In this document: piece by piece, positions 26,135-34,142 of the stretch
How positions within the stretch are numbered: the stretch's first letter is position 1
Layout of the letters: every line of letters starts with the position of its first letter
From: Roseburia sp.
Lineage (GTDB): Bacteria; Bacillota; Clostridia; Lachnospirales; Lachnospiraceae
Reading direction: 5' to 3'
Length of the DNA stretch: 64,000 nt
Assembly: GCA_003483745.1 (NCBI GenBank)
Contig: DMYD01000057.1
Location: 1 to 64,000, forward strand
The notes under the pieces: model-generated
Databases searched by the model: none
Seen by the model: the letters and a program-made list of their open reading frames with translations, nothing else
Told to the model about the DNA's origin: nothing
Made by a program: the position numbers and the translations under genes

Positions 26135-27343
26135 ATGGAACATGTGAATGAGAGTATATTAAGTGAAGAAATAAAAGAGCATCAAAAAGAGGCTAGGATC
26201 GATCATATGACATATCTGCCGGGGATGGAGGCATTAAAATCAGATATCACAAAACAGGTGATCGAGGCAATGGAAGCATACGATTATGACAGTTATACAG
26301 CGGAAGATGTAAGACGTGCTTTGGCAAAAAGGAACCGTACACCGGAAGATTTTGCAGCGTTATTATCACCGGCAGCAGAGCCATTGATCGAAGAGATGGC
26401 GCAGTGTGCAAAAGTGGAAAAAGAAAATCACTTTGGCAATTCCGTCTGCTTTTTTACACCGCTTTATATTGCCAACTACTGTGAAAATTACTGTATTTAT
26501 TGTGGATTCAACTGCCATAACCGTATCCGCAGGGCAAAATTAAATGCAGAGGAAATTGAAGCGGAGATGGCGGAGATCGCAAAATCCGGTCTGCAGGAAA
26601 TATTGATCTTAACAGGAGAAAGCCGGAAAATGTCGGATGTGGAATATATCGGAGAAGCCTGTAAGATTGCCCGGAAGTATTTTAAAGTAATCGGACTTGA
26701 AGTTTATCCGATGAATTCAGAGGAGTATGCATATCTGCACAAATGTGGTGCGGATTATGTGACGGTTTTTCAGGAAACATATAATTCTGATAAATACGAA
26801 ACGCTTCATTTGGCTGGTCATAAACGTATTTTTCCTTACCGAATGGAGGCACAGGAACGTGCAATCCGCGGAGGTATGAGAGGCGTTGGATTTGCTGCTT
26901 TATTAGGACTCGACGATTTCAGAAAAGATGCATTTGCGACGGGAATGCATGCATATCTGTTACAGAGAAAATATCCACATGCGGAAATCGCTTTTTCCTG
27001 CCCGAGACTTCGTCCGATCATCAATAATGATAAGATCAATCCGATGGATGTACATGAAAAACAGCTTTTACAGGTTGTGACGGCATATCGACTTTTTATG
27101 CCATATGCAAGCATCACGGTTTCCACCAGAGAGTGTGCAAGGGTGCGGGACAGTCTGATGGAGATCGCTGCAACAAAGATTTCTGCAGGAGTCAGCACAG
27201 GTATCGGAAGCCACGCGAAAGGACTTGAAGATCAGGGAGATGAGCAGTTTGAAATTTCGGATGGAAGGACAGTAAAACAGGTGTATGATGCACTGCTTGA
27301 GGAAGGTCTGCAGCCTGTTATGAGTGATTATATTTATGTGTAA
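26135..27343 (+). CDS. thiH: 2-iminoacetate synthase ThiH
   Basis: A 402-residue radical-SAM enzyme that cleaves tyrosine to p-cresol and dehydroglycine for thiazole formation. The cluster motif is C116-x3-C120-x2-C123 (CENYCIYC). The sequence is close to anaerobe ThiH and keeps ILTGESRKMSDVEYI and GLEVYPM elements. ATG after AAGGGATGG. The 3' end overlaps the start of thiE, so the two are co-translated. Oxygen sensitivity of this route matches an anaerobe. Confidence 0.97.
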   Translation: MEHVNESILSEEIKEHQKEARIDHMTYLPGMEALKSDITKQVIEAMEAYDYDSYTAEDVRRALAKRNRTPEDFAALLSPAAEPLIEEMAQCAKVEKENHFGNSVCFFTPLYIANYCENYCIYCGFNCHNRIRRAKLNAEEIEAEMAEIAKSGLQEILILTGESRKMSDVEYIGEACKIARKYFKVIGLEVYPMNSEEYAYLHKCGADYVTVFQETYNSDKYETLHLAGHKRIFPYRMEAQERAIRGGMRGVGFAALLGLDDFRKDAFATGMHAYLLQRKYPHAEIAFSCPRLRPIINNDKINPMDVHEKQLLQVVTAYRLFMPYASITVSTRECARVRDSLMEIAATKISAGVSTGIGSHAKGLEDQGDEQFEISDGRTVKQVYDALLEEGLQPVMSDYIYV

Positions 27344-27992
27344 AAAAGAAAATCCGATTCCGGGAAAAATAATTGCTGTTACAAACCGGAGTCTTTGTGA
27401 GCGGCCTTTTTTAGGTCAGATCAAAAGAGTGTGTGAAAAAAAGCCGGCTGCGCTGATCTTAAGAGAAAAGGACCTGCCGGAGACGGAATATGAAGAACTG
27501 GCAAAACAGGTGCTGAAAATTTGTGATGAATATGGCGTAAGCTGCATTTTGCACAGTTACATGGAAGCTGCAAAACGGTTAGAAAGGCGGTATGTTCATT
27601 TGCCGCTTCCGTTATTAAGAACATATATGCAAGAAACAGAAAATTGGAAAAAGCAGACAGAGGCAGAAATTAAATTGCCAGAGCAGCCAGAACAAAATGA
27701 TAAGGAATGCAGAAATAAAATGATCTTAGGCTGCTCCGTTCATTCCGTGGAGGATGCCATCGAGGCAGAAAAACTAGGTGCGTCTTATCTGACAGCAGGA
27801 CATATTTTTGCCACGGACTGTAAGAGAGGACTTCCACCACGCGGAACGGACTTTTTAAAACAGGTATGTGAATCGGTCAATATACCAGTATATGCTATTG
27901 GAGGGATTGGACTTGATGATGGAAAAATTGACCGTGTACGTGAATGCGGGGCAGCGGGTGCGTGCATCATGTCCGCATTTATGAAGTTGTAA
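27324..27992 (+). CDS. thiE: Thiamine phosphate synthase-like protein (ThiE/TenI family)
   Basis: A 222-residue TIM-barrel protein of the ThiE/TenI family. Recognisable: AVTNRSLC and LILREKDLPETEYEELAKQ near the N-terminus, HLPLPLL, GCSVHSVEDAIEAEKLGASY, GHIFATDCKRGLPPRG and IPVYAIGGIG. An unusual Gln/Glu/Lys-rich insertion of about 25 residues lies near the middle (ENWKKQTEAEIKLPEQPEQN). Start could be GTG 27324 or ATG 27336, both inside thiH. Whether it couples HMP-PP with thiazole (ThiE) or isomerises the thiazole (TenI) is hard to tell; operon position favours a thiamine role. Confidence 0.85.
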   Translation: MIIFMCKKENPIPGKIIAVTNRSLCERPFLGQIKRVCEKKPAALILREKDLPETEYEELAKQVLKICDEYGVSCILHSYMEAAKRLERRYVHLPLPLLRTYMQETENWKKQTEAEIKLPEQPEQNDKECRNKMILGCSVHSVEDAIEAEKLGASYLTAGHIFATDCKRGLPPRGTDFLKQVCESVNIPVYAIGGIGLDDGKIDRVRECGAAGACIMSAFMKL

Positions 27993-28033
27993 TAAAAAAA
28001 TGTAAAAATTTCAATCAAATTTCTCCTGTCGCA

Positions 28034-28062
28034 TTGCACCCGTTTCAAGAATCTGCTATACT
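28034..28062 (+). promoter_or_regulatory. minC promoter
   Basis: TTGCAC (28034-28039), 17-base spacer, TATACT (28057-28062), 28 bases before the minC start. Confidence 0.7.
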
Positions 28063-28090
28063 AAATCGGATAGTAAAGTGGAGGGACGAT

Positions 28091-28789
28091 ATGTCACAGG
28101 CAGTTGTTATAAAAAGTAATAAATACGGGATACATCTTGTATTGAGCAATGAGATATCTTTTAAAGCACTTTTAGATGCCATCGTCGAGAAATTCAAAGA
28201 GTCAGAGAAGTTCTTTAAAGGGGCGAAACTGGCGATTTCTTTTGAGGGAAGAAAGCTGACACATGAGGAAGAAATGGCGATCATTGATGCGGTAACATCT
28301 AATACAAGTATCGAGATATTGTGCATTGTAGATCATGATCCGGACCGTGAAGCATACGTCAAACAACAGATTGAAGAATATCAGGCATCTGTGCAGCAGC
28401 CGTATGTGGATGGTGGGACTCAGTTTTATCGCGGAACGCTTCGCTCTGGTCAGACACTTGAGAGTGAAACAGGCATTGTAGTGGTAGGTGATGTCAATCC
28501 GGGCGCAGCAGTCATGGCAAACGGCAGTATCGTTGTACTTGGAGCGGTAAAAGGAAGTGTCTATGCAGGGCTTGGAGGAGATGACAGTGCGTTTATCGTT
28601 GCACTGGATATGGACCCGATTCAGATTCGGATCGGAAATATTTTGGCAAAGAGTCCGGACAAAACTTTTAGCAGACGAAGAATACGAAAAAAGGTCAAAG
28701 AAACGACCACGTCTCCGCAGATTGCATATTTAAAGGATGGGACAATCTGTATTGAACCGCTGACAAAAGAACTATTAAGCGATATTTAA
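28091..28789 (+). CDS. minC: Septum-site inhibitor MinC
   Basis: A 232-residue division inhibitor. The N-terminal part matches the FtsZ-acting domain; the C-terminal half is the beta-helix domain, with YRGTLRSGQTLESETGIVVVG and GAVKGSVYAG typical of MinC and needed for dimerisation and MinD binding. ATG 28091 follows GTGGAGGGACG; the longer frame from 27944 begins inside thiE. Works with MinD and MinE, encoded next in the usual order, to keep Z-rings off the poles. Confidence 0.96.
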   Translation: MSQAVVIKSNKYGIHLVLSNEISFKALLDAIVEKFKESEKFFKGAKLAISFEGRKLTHEEEMAIIDAVTSNTSIEILCIVDHDPDREAYVKQQIEEYQASVQQPYVDGGTQFYRGTLRSGQTLESETGIVVVGDVNPGAAVMANGSIVVLGAVKGSVYAGLGGDDSAFIVALDMDPIQIRIGNILAKSPDKTFSRRRIRKKVKETTTSPQIAYLKDGTICIEPLTKELLSDI

Positions 28790-28810
28790 CAGCAGGAGGA
28801 ATTTATTAAA

Positions 28811-29602
28811 ATGAGTGAAGTTATTGTAATTACGTCCGGAAAGGGCGGAGTTGGTAAGACGACCACAACCGCAAACGTTGGAACAGGTCTGGCACAGTTA
28901 AACAAAAAAGTAGTGCTGATCGATACCGATATCGGACTTCGTAACCTGGATGTTGTCATGGGTCTTGAAAATCGTATTGTATACAATCTTGTAGACGTAG
29001 TAGAAGGAAATTGCCGTGTTGAGCAGGCGCTGATCAAGGATAAAAAATATCCGAATTTATGTCTTTTGCCGTCAGCTCAGACCAGAGATAAATCAGCTGT
29101 ATCTCCAGAGCAGATGCAGGCATTGATCGAAGATTTGAGAAAAGATTTTGATTATATTTTATTAGACTGCCCGGCAGGAATCGAGCAGGGCTTTAAAAAT
29201 GCCATCGCAGGGGCAGACAGAGCGTTAGTAGTTACAACTCCTGAGGTTTCCGCAGTGCGTGATGCTGACCGTATCATAGGTCTGCTTCAGGCAAATCAGA
29301 TCCAGAGGGTTGATCTTATCGTAAACCGTCTGCGCATGGATATGGTAAGACGCGGTGATATGATGAATGTGGAAGATGTATGTGATATTTTAGCAATCAA
29401 TCTGATTGGTGCAGTACCGGATGATGAGCATATTGTAATTTCTACTAATCAGGGTGAGCCACTGGTTGGCAGCAGCTGTCTTGCTGGACAGGCATATGAA
29501 AATATCTGCCATCGTATTCTTGGTGAGGAAGTCGCATTCCTTGATCTGGATGCAAAACAGGGAGTATTTTCTAAGTTAAAAGATTTATTTAAGAAAAATT
29601 AG
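28811..29602 (+). CDS. minD: Septum-site ATPase MinD
   Basis: A 263-residue ParA-family ATPase with the deviant Walker A motif KGGVGKTTTT (Lys11 and Lys16), switch regions DTDIGLRNLD and DYILLDCPAGIE, and a C-terminal amphipathic helix (VFSKLKDLFKKN) for membrane attachment. ATG follows AGGAGGAATT. Recruits MinC to the membrane and is cycled by MinE. Confidence 0.98.
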   Translation: MSEVIVITSGKGGVGKTTTTANVGTGLAQLNKKVVLIDTDIGLRNLDVVMGLENRIVYNLVDVVEGNCRVEQALIKDKKYPNLCLLPSAQTRDKSAVSPEQMQALIEDLRKDFDYILLDCPAGIEQGFKNAIAGADRALVVTTPEVSAVRDADRIIGLLQANQIQRVDLIVNRLRMDMVRRGDMMNVEDVCDILAINLIGAVPDDEHIVISTNQGEPLVGSSCLAGQAYENICHRILGEEVAFLDLDAKQGVFSKLKDLFKKN

Positions 29603-29613
29603 GAGGAACAGTC

Positions 29614-29889
29614 ATGGGATTGATGGACTTATTTAGAAAGAAAAGTTCCGGTGATGTTGCAAAAGACCGTTTAAAACTTTTGCTGGTGACTGACCGTGCA
29701 AGCTGTTCCCCGGAAATGATGGAGCAGATCAAAAACGAGATCATTCAGGTAATTTCAAGACATATGGATATAGATATGGAAGGTCTTGATATTCAGATTA
29801 CACAGACGGAGTCAGAGTCAAACAATGGAACTGTACCGGCGCTGTTTGTTAATATTCCAATCCGCGATATCAAGCATGGAAATTCATAA
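29614..29889 (+). CDS. minE: Division topological factor MinE
   Basis: A 91-residue MinE. N-terminal amphipathic start (MGLMDLFRKKS), anti-MinCD region (AKDRLKLLLVTDRASCSPEMMEQIKNEI) and a C-terminal beta-helix domain. Its presence means this organism should show pole-to-pole Min oscillation, in contrast with B. subtilis which uses DivIVA/MinJ. Starts 11 bases after minD and ends the operon. Confidence 0.96.
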   Translation: MGLMDLFRKKSSGDVAKDRLKLLLVTDRASCSPEMMEQIKNEIIQVISRHMDIDMEGLDIQITQTESESNNGTVPALFVNIPIRDIKHGNS

Positions 29890-29905
29890 AACTTTATAAA
29901 AGTTC

Positions 29906-29956
29906 AAAAGACTGTTCAAAGAAGAATGTATATTTTTCATTTGGACAGTCTTTTTT
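29906..29956 (+). terminator. minCDE terminator
   Basis: AAAAGACTGTTCAAA (29906-29920) pairs with TTTGGACAGTCTTTT with one G-U, then further T. Confidence 0.9.
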
Positions 29957-29965
29957 GTAGTACTA

Positions 29966-29994
29966 TTGACATATAATAGTGAAAATGCTAATAT
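29966..29994 (+). promoter_or_regulatory. Promoter of the PatB-like gene
   Basis: TTGACA (29966-29971), 17-base spacer, TAATAT (29989-29994). CTAATT-N7-AATTAG (29999-30017) lies just after the -10 box. The 90-base leader contains AGAGAG followed by GCGGCAACCG, faintly like SAM-I riboswitch landmarks, but too incomplete to call. Confidence 0.65.
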
Positions 29995-30104
29995 CATACT
30001 AATTTGATATGAATTAGATGATAAAAGAGAGAAAAGGATGCGGCAACCGATAACAGGAACACGAAGGATGGTTAAAGGAGCAGTATTCCGGAATGGAGTA
30101 TGTC

Positions 30105-31280
30105 ATGAAGTACAATTTTGATGAAGTTGTGGAACGAAGAGGAACCGGATGTTTAAAATATGATTTTGCAAAAGAGCGTGGAAAAAAAGAAGATGTTTTG
30201 CCATTATGGGTTGCGGATATGGATTTTAAGACAGTACCTGCTGTGACAGAGAGACTGCAGAAAGTAGTGGAGCATGGAATTTATGGATACAGTGACAGCA
30301 AGGAAGACTATTATGCAGCAGTGGCAAAATGGTATCACGATCATTTTGCATGGGATGTACGGCCAGAGTGGCTGATAAAAACACCGGGTGTTGTTTTTGC
30401 ACTTGCGGCTGCTGTGCGTGCATATACGGAAAAAGGAGACGCAGTGCTGATTCAGCAGCCGGTATATTATCCATTTCGGCAGGTGATAGAATCAAATGAC
30501 AGAAAATTAATCAGCAGTGATCTTGTTTTAAAAGAGGGTCATTATGAGATTGACTTTGAGGATTTTGAGACGAAAATAAAGGAACATCAGATTCATTTGT
30601 TCTTACTTTGCAGTCCACATAATCCGGTAGGACGGGTATGGAAAGAATGGGAATTAAGAAAAATCGGAGAAATCTGTTTAAAATATCAGGTTGTTGTGGT
30701 CAGTGATGAAATTCACAGTGACTTTGTATATCCGGGTCATAAACATTATGTATTTGCGTCTGTTTCACCGGAATTTGAGAATATTTCTGTGATCTGCACA
30801 GCGCCGAGCAAAACATTTAATCTTGCCGGACTTCAGGTATCAAATATTTTTATTGCAGACGAGAAACTGCGCAGAAAGTTTGTACGGGCGGTGGATCAGG
30901 CAGGATATAGTCAGGTAAATCTGATGGGACTTGTTGCATGTCAGGCTGCTTATGAAGCGGGAGCGGAATGGCTTTTGCAGTTAAAAGAATATCTGTATCA
31001 AAATCTGTCTTTTGTCCGTGAGTATCTGGAGGAAAACCTGCCACAGATCAAATTGATCGAGCCGGAAGGAACCTATTTAATATGGTTAGATTTTGGAAAA
31101 CTCGGACTGGAAAGAAAAGAACTGGAAGCTTTGATTGACCGGGCCGGACTCTGGCTGGATGCAGGGGCAATTTTTGGAAAAACGGGGATCGGATTTGAAC
31201 GCATCAATATTGCGTGTCCAAGAAAAACATTAGAGCAGGCATTTTCCAAATTGAAAAAAGCAGTGGACGAGTTGGGATAA
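30105..31280 (+). CDS. patB: PatB/MalY-type PLP C-S lyase
   Basis: A 391-residue fold-type I PLP enzyme of the MalY/PatB class (cystathionine beta-lyase type). Typical features are LPLWVADMDFKT near residue 35, YGYSDSKEDYY, CSPHNPVGRVW (cofactor region), VVVSDEIHSDFVYPGH, and the PLP lysine in APSKTFNLAGLQ. ATG at 30105 is preceded by TGGAG six bases away; an ATG at 30093 also exists. It would release homocysteine or H2S from cystathionine or cysteine in the cytosol. Single-gene unit, convergent with the exonuclease gene. Confidence 0.9.
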   Translation: MKYNFDEVVERRGTGCLKYDFAKERGKKEDVLPLWVADMDFKTVPAVTERLQKVVEHGIYGYSDSKEDYYAAVAKWYHDHFAWDVRPEWLIKTPGVVFALAAAVRAYTEKGDAVLIQQPVYYPFRQVIESNDRKLISSDLVLKEGHYEIDFEDFETKIKEHQIHLFLLCSPHNPVGRVWKEWELRKIGEICLKYQVVVVSDEIHSDFVYPGHKHYVFASVSPEFENISVICTAPSKTFNLAGLQVSNIFIADEKLRRKFVRAVDQAGYSQVNLMGLVACQAAYEAGAEWLLQLKEYLYQNLSFVREYLEENLPQIKLIEPEGTYLIWLDFGKLGLERKELEALIDRAGLWLDAGAIFGKTGIGFERINIACPRKTLEQAFSKLKKAVDELG

Positions 31281-31315
31281 AGTTTTTGCTGGAAAGAAAA
31301 TATTTGCGAGAATTT

Positions 31316-32074
31316 TTATGACAAGTCGATATCTAATTCCACCGGACAGTGGTCTGAACCCAAAATATCCGTATGGATTTTTGCGTCGGTCAGTTTGTTA
31401 TTCAGGCGTTCGGAAGTAATAAAATAGTCGATCCGCCATCCGGCATTTTTTTCTCTCGCTTTAAAGCGGTAAGACCACCAGGAATAGATCTGTTCCATAT
31501 CCGGGTAAAAATGACGGAAAGTGTCTGTAAATCCAGCACCTAAAAGTTCTGTCATTTTTGCACGTTCTTCATCCGAAAACCCGGCATTTTTGTGGTTGGT
31601 TTTTGGATTCTTTAAATCGATTTCTTCATGTGCAACATTTAAATCACCACAGAGAACAACAGGTTTAGAGTCATCGAGCTTTTTTAAGTAAGCACGAAAA
31701 TCATCCTCCCACTGCATACGGTAGGGCAGTCTTGCCAGTTCGTTCTGTGAATTTGGGGTATAGCAGGTAACCATATAAAAATCAGGGTATTCCAAAGTGA
31801 TGACACGTCCCTCTTTGTCATGTTCCTCGATGCCGATTCCGTAAGTTACGTTTAGAGGTTCTTTTTTTGTAAAAACTGCTGTGCCGGAGTAACCTTTTTT
31901 TTCGGCATAATTCCAGTAGGAAAAATAGCCGGGCAGAGGAAGGTCAATCTGTCCTTCCTGCAGTTTGGATTCCTGAATACAGAAAATATCTGCATCAATT
32001 TCATGAAAAAAATCAAGAAAACCTTTTTGGATACAGGCACGCAGCCCGTTAACATTCCAGGAAATCAGTTTCAT
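31316..32074 (-). CDS. xth: Exodeoxyribonuclease III (AP endonuclease)
   Basis: A 252-residue ExoIII/ExoA-type AP endonuclease for base-excision repair. Motifs: [20 protein letters not shown] (metal Glu), [26 protein letters not shown] and GSDHCPVEL (catalytic His). ATG at 32074 follows GGAG; the first ATG (32086) has none. Convergent with patB-like gene with only about 35 bases between. Confidence 0.96.
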   Translation of the reverse strand: MKLISWNVNGLRACIQKGFLDFFHEIDADIFCIQESKLQEGQIDLPLPGYFSYWNYAEKKGYSGTAVFTKKEPLNVTYGIGIEEHDKEGRVITLEYPDFYMVTCYTPNSQNELARLPYRMQWEDDFRAYLKKLDDSKPVVLCGDLNVAHEEIDLKNPKTNHKNAGFSDEERAKMTELLGAGFTDTFRHFYPDMEQIYSWWSYRFKAREKNAGWRIDYFITSERLNNKLTDAKIHTDILGSDHCPVELDIDLS

Positions 32075-32205
32075 AGTATGCTCCATTCTTTTTCATATCT
32101 GAAAAAATCATATTATTTTCGAAAATATCATAGCATTATTTTTTGCACGAGACAAGGAAAATATGTGCTTCTGTAGAAAAAGGAGATAATACAATCGAAA
32201 CGGCT

Positions 32206-32310
32206 TTGACAGAGTTTGGTAATCATATGATATAATGAGCGCAAGAGAGTCAACATGCTTGCATGATTGACGAACGGTGAATTGGATCATGTGCCGGTTT
32301 TGCACATGAT
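32206..32310 (+). promoter_or_regulatory. Promoter and two-hairpin leader of the corrinoid activator gene
   Basis: TTGACA (32206-32211) and extended -10 TGATATAAT (TATAAT 32231-32236, 19-base spacer). The leader folds into hairpin 1, GTCAA-CATG around a CTTG loop (32249-32271), and hairpin 2, ATCATGTGC/GCACATGAT (32286-32310). Neither has a T tail. No known riboswitch was recognised. Confidence 0.6.
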
Positions 32311-32353
32311 ATAATTATGGTAAGTGATGAAAGAAAGCGGCAGGTTAGGGATT

Positions 32354-33907
32354 ATGAAACGTATCTTTTTAAAGAAAAACCAGCAAAAAACAATACTTGA
32401 ATTATTAAGGGAACAGGGCGAATATTTAGATGCCCCCTGCAATGGAAAAGGTACCTGTGGAAAGTGCCGTATTAAAATAGAAGAAACACAAACACCGGCC
32501 GAGCCCAAACAACGCGAAAGAGAAGTGTTCACGGAGCAGGAACTGGAAGATGGCTGGCGTCTTTCCTGTATGACGGTTCCCACGGGGGATCTGTATGTAC
32601 ACATTCCGGAAAGCAGAGAAAACCAGATACAGGTGCAGACGGGATTTAATCTGGATATGAAAACGGAGAATATGGGGAAAGAAAAATCCACTTACGGCAT
32701 TGCAATCGATATCGGAACGACCACGCTCGCAGGTGAACTGATTTCCCTTACCGATGGAACATGCATAAAAACAGCATCATCCGTCAATCATCAGAGGGCT
32801 TATGGGGCGGACGTGATCTCAAGGATCCGGGCAGCAATGTCCGGGGATGCAGAAAAGATGCGAGAGAGCATTTTAAAAGATGTAAGCAATTTGATCGAAA
32901 CTTTACTTACGGAGCAGAAAACAGGGGAACAAAAAGCATGCGATATCAGCAAGATCGTGATCGCAGGAAACACTACAATGTGCCATCTGCTGCTTGGATA
33001 TTCCTGCGAGGGACTTGGTGCTGCGCCGTTTACACCAGTGAATCTTGCGCCGGAGGACATGACGTGGGGAGAACTGACAAGAGAGAACAGGCAGACCGCA
33101 ATCAGCCGCAATACAAAAGTGCAGATCATTCCGGGAATCTCGGCTTTTGTCGGAGGCGATATTACAGCAGGCATGAAAGGATGTGACATGCGGCCGGACA
33201 AATGCGAAATGTTGATCGACATCGGAACAAACGGTGAGATGGTTCTTGCAGCGGGAGATCATTTCCTTGTCTCATCCGTTGCAGCAGGACCGGCGTTCGA
33301 GGGTGGAAACATATCCTGTGGAATGCCGGGTGTGCCGGGAGCTGTCTGCCGTGCGGTTTTGTTTGGAAAAGAAAAAATGGTAACAAAGACGATTGGAGGA
33401 AAGCCTGCCATCGGACTGTGTGGAACCGGCATTATTGATGTGATGTACGAACTGGTACGCCATCGTATTGTCGATGCGCAGGGAACTTTAAAAGAGCCCT
33501 GGTTTACAGAAGGATTTCCTGTTGTACCTGGAAAAATCTATTTTACGCAGGAAGACATCAGACAGGTACAGATGGCAAAAGCAGCCATCTGTGCAGGCGT
33601 GGAAGTATTATTGCAGAAATCACACGTTTCCTATGGGCAGATCGAAAAAGTATATGTTGCAGGTGGATTTGGCACCTGTCTTGATATGGAAAAAGCACTT
33701 GGAATCGGATTGCTGCCGGCAGGACTCCGCGGAAAACTCATACCAGTCGGCAACAGTGCCCTAGAGGGCGCCGCGCGCTGTCTGACAACCAAAAAGGAAG
33801 GCAACAGTCTGCCACCGCATGAAATCACATCGATGTCCTATGAAATCAATCTTGCAGATACACCAGAGTTTCAGGAATTATATTTAAAACATATGCAATT
33901 CTGTTGA
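32354..33907 (+). CDS. RACo-like corrinoid-activating 2Fe-2S/ASKHA protein
   Basis: A 517-residue protein with an N-terminal plant-type 2Fe-2S domain (C29, C35, C38, C72) and a large actin-like ATPase region (GIAIDIGTTTLAGE near residue 115; LIDIGTNGEMVLA near 290; AAGPAFEGGNI; GGFGTCLDMEKALGIGLLP). This matches RACo, which uses ATP to reduce Co(II) corrinoid back to Co(I) in methyltransferase systems. ATG at 32354 lies 30 bases inside a longer frame and is chosen because homologous sequence begins there. No corrinoid methyltransferase is adjacent; the partner must be elsewhere. Fits a cell that makes cobalamin (46.5-52.5 kb). Confidence 0.88.
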   Translation: MKRIFLKKNQQKTILELLREQGEYLDAPCNGKGTCGKCRIKIEETQTPAEPKQREREVFTEQELEDGWRLSCMTVPTGDLYVHIPESRENQIQVQTGFNLDMKTENMGKEKSTYGIAIDIGTTTLAGELISLTDGTCIKTASSVNHQRAYGADVISRIRAAMSGDAEKMRESILKDVSNLIETLLTEQKTGEQKACDISKIVIAGNTTMCHLLLGYSCEGLGAAPFTPVNLAPEDMTWGELTRENRQTAISRNTKVQIIPGISAFVGGDITAGMKGCDMRPDKCEMLIDIGTNGEMVLAAGDHFLVSSVAAGPAFEGGNISCGMPGVPGAVCRAVLFGKEKMVTKTIGGKPAIGLCGTGIIDVMYELVRHRIVDAQGTLKEPWFTEGFPVVPGKIYFTQEDIRQVQMAKAAICAGVEVLLQKSHVSYGQIEKVYVAGGFGTCLDMEKALGIGLLPAGLRGKLIPVGNSALEGAARCLTTKKEGNSLPPHEITSMSYEINLADTPEFQELYLKHMQFC

Positions 33908-33910
33908 TTC

Positions 33911-33952
33911 AAAAAATGGGGTACTTATTCAACAAAAATACCCCATTTTTTT
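33911..33952 (+). terminator. Intrinsic terminator
   Basis: AAAAAATGGGGTA (33911-33923) pairs with TACCCCATTTTTT (33939-33951) and ends in T residues. Confidence 0.92.
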
Positions 33953-34030
33953 GACCTCTCATTTTCAATGACCAAAAATCAAGGTATATTTTATCAATTA
34001 TTTACGGTATTTTAATTTTCTTCCCTTTTA

Positions 34031-34098
34031 TATAATAAATACAACAAAAGCAGTTCGGAAATATTTTTTTTAAAACAACACTTAATCGTTTTCGAAAA
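34031..34098 (+). promoter_or_regulatory. Probable promoter region of the sugar-transport cluster
   Basis: TATAAT (34031-34036) with no convincing -35, then a perfect palindrome TTTTCGAAAA (34089-34098) 45 bases before the first permease gene; the latter could be an operator. Confidence 0.35.
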
Positions 34099-34142
34099 GC
34101 TCCGGATGCTGGCGAAAACCAAAAAAGAAGGGAAAGGGAGAA

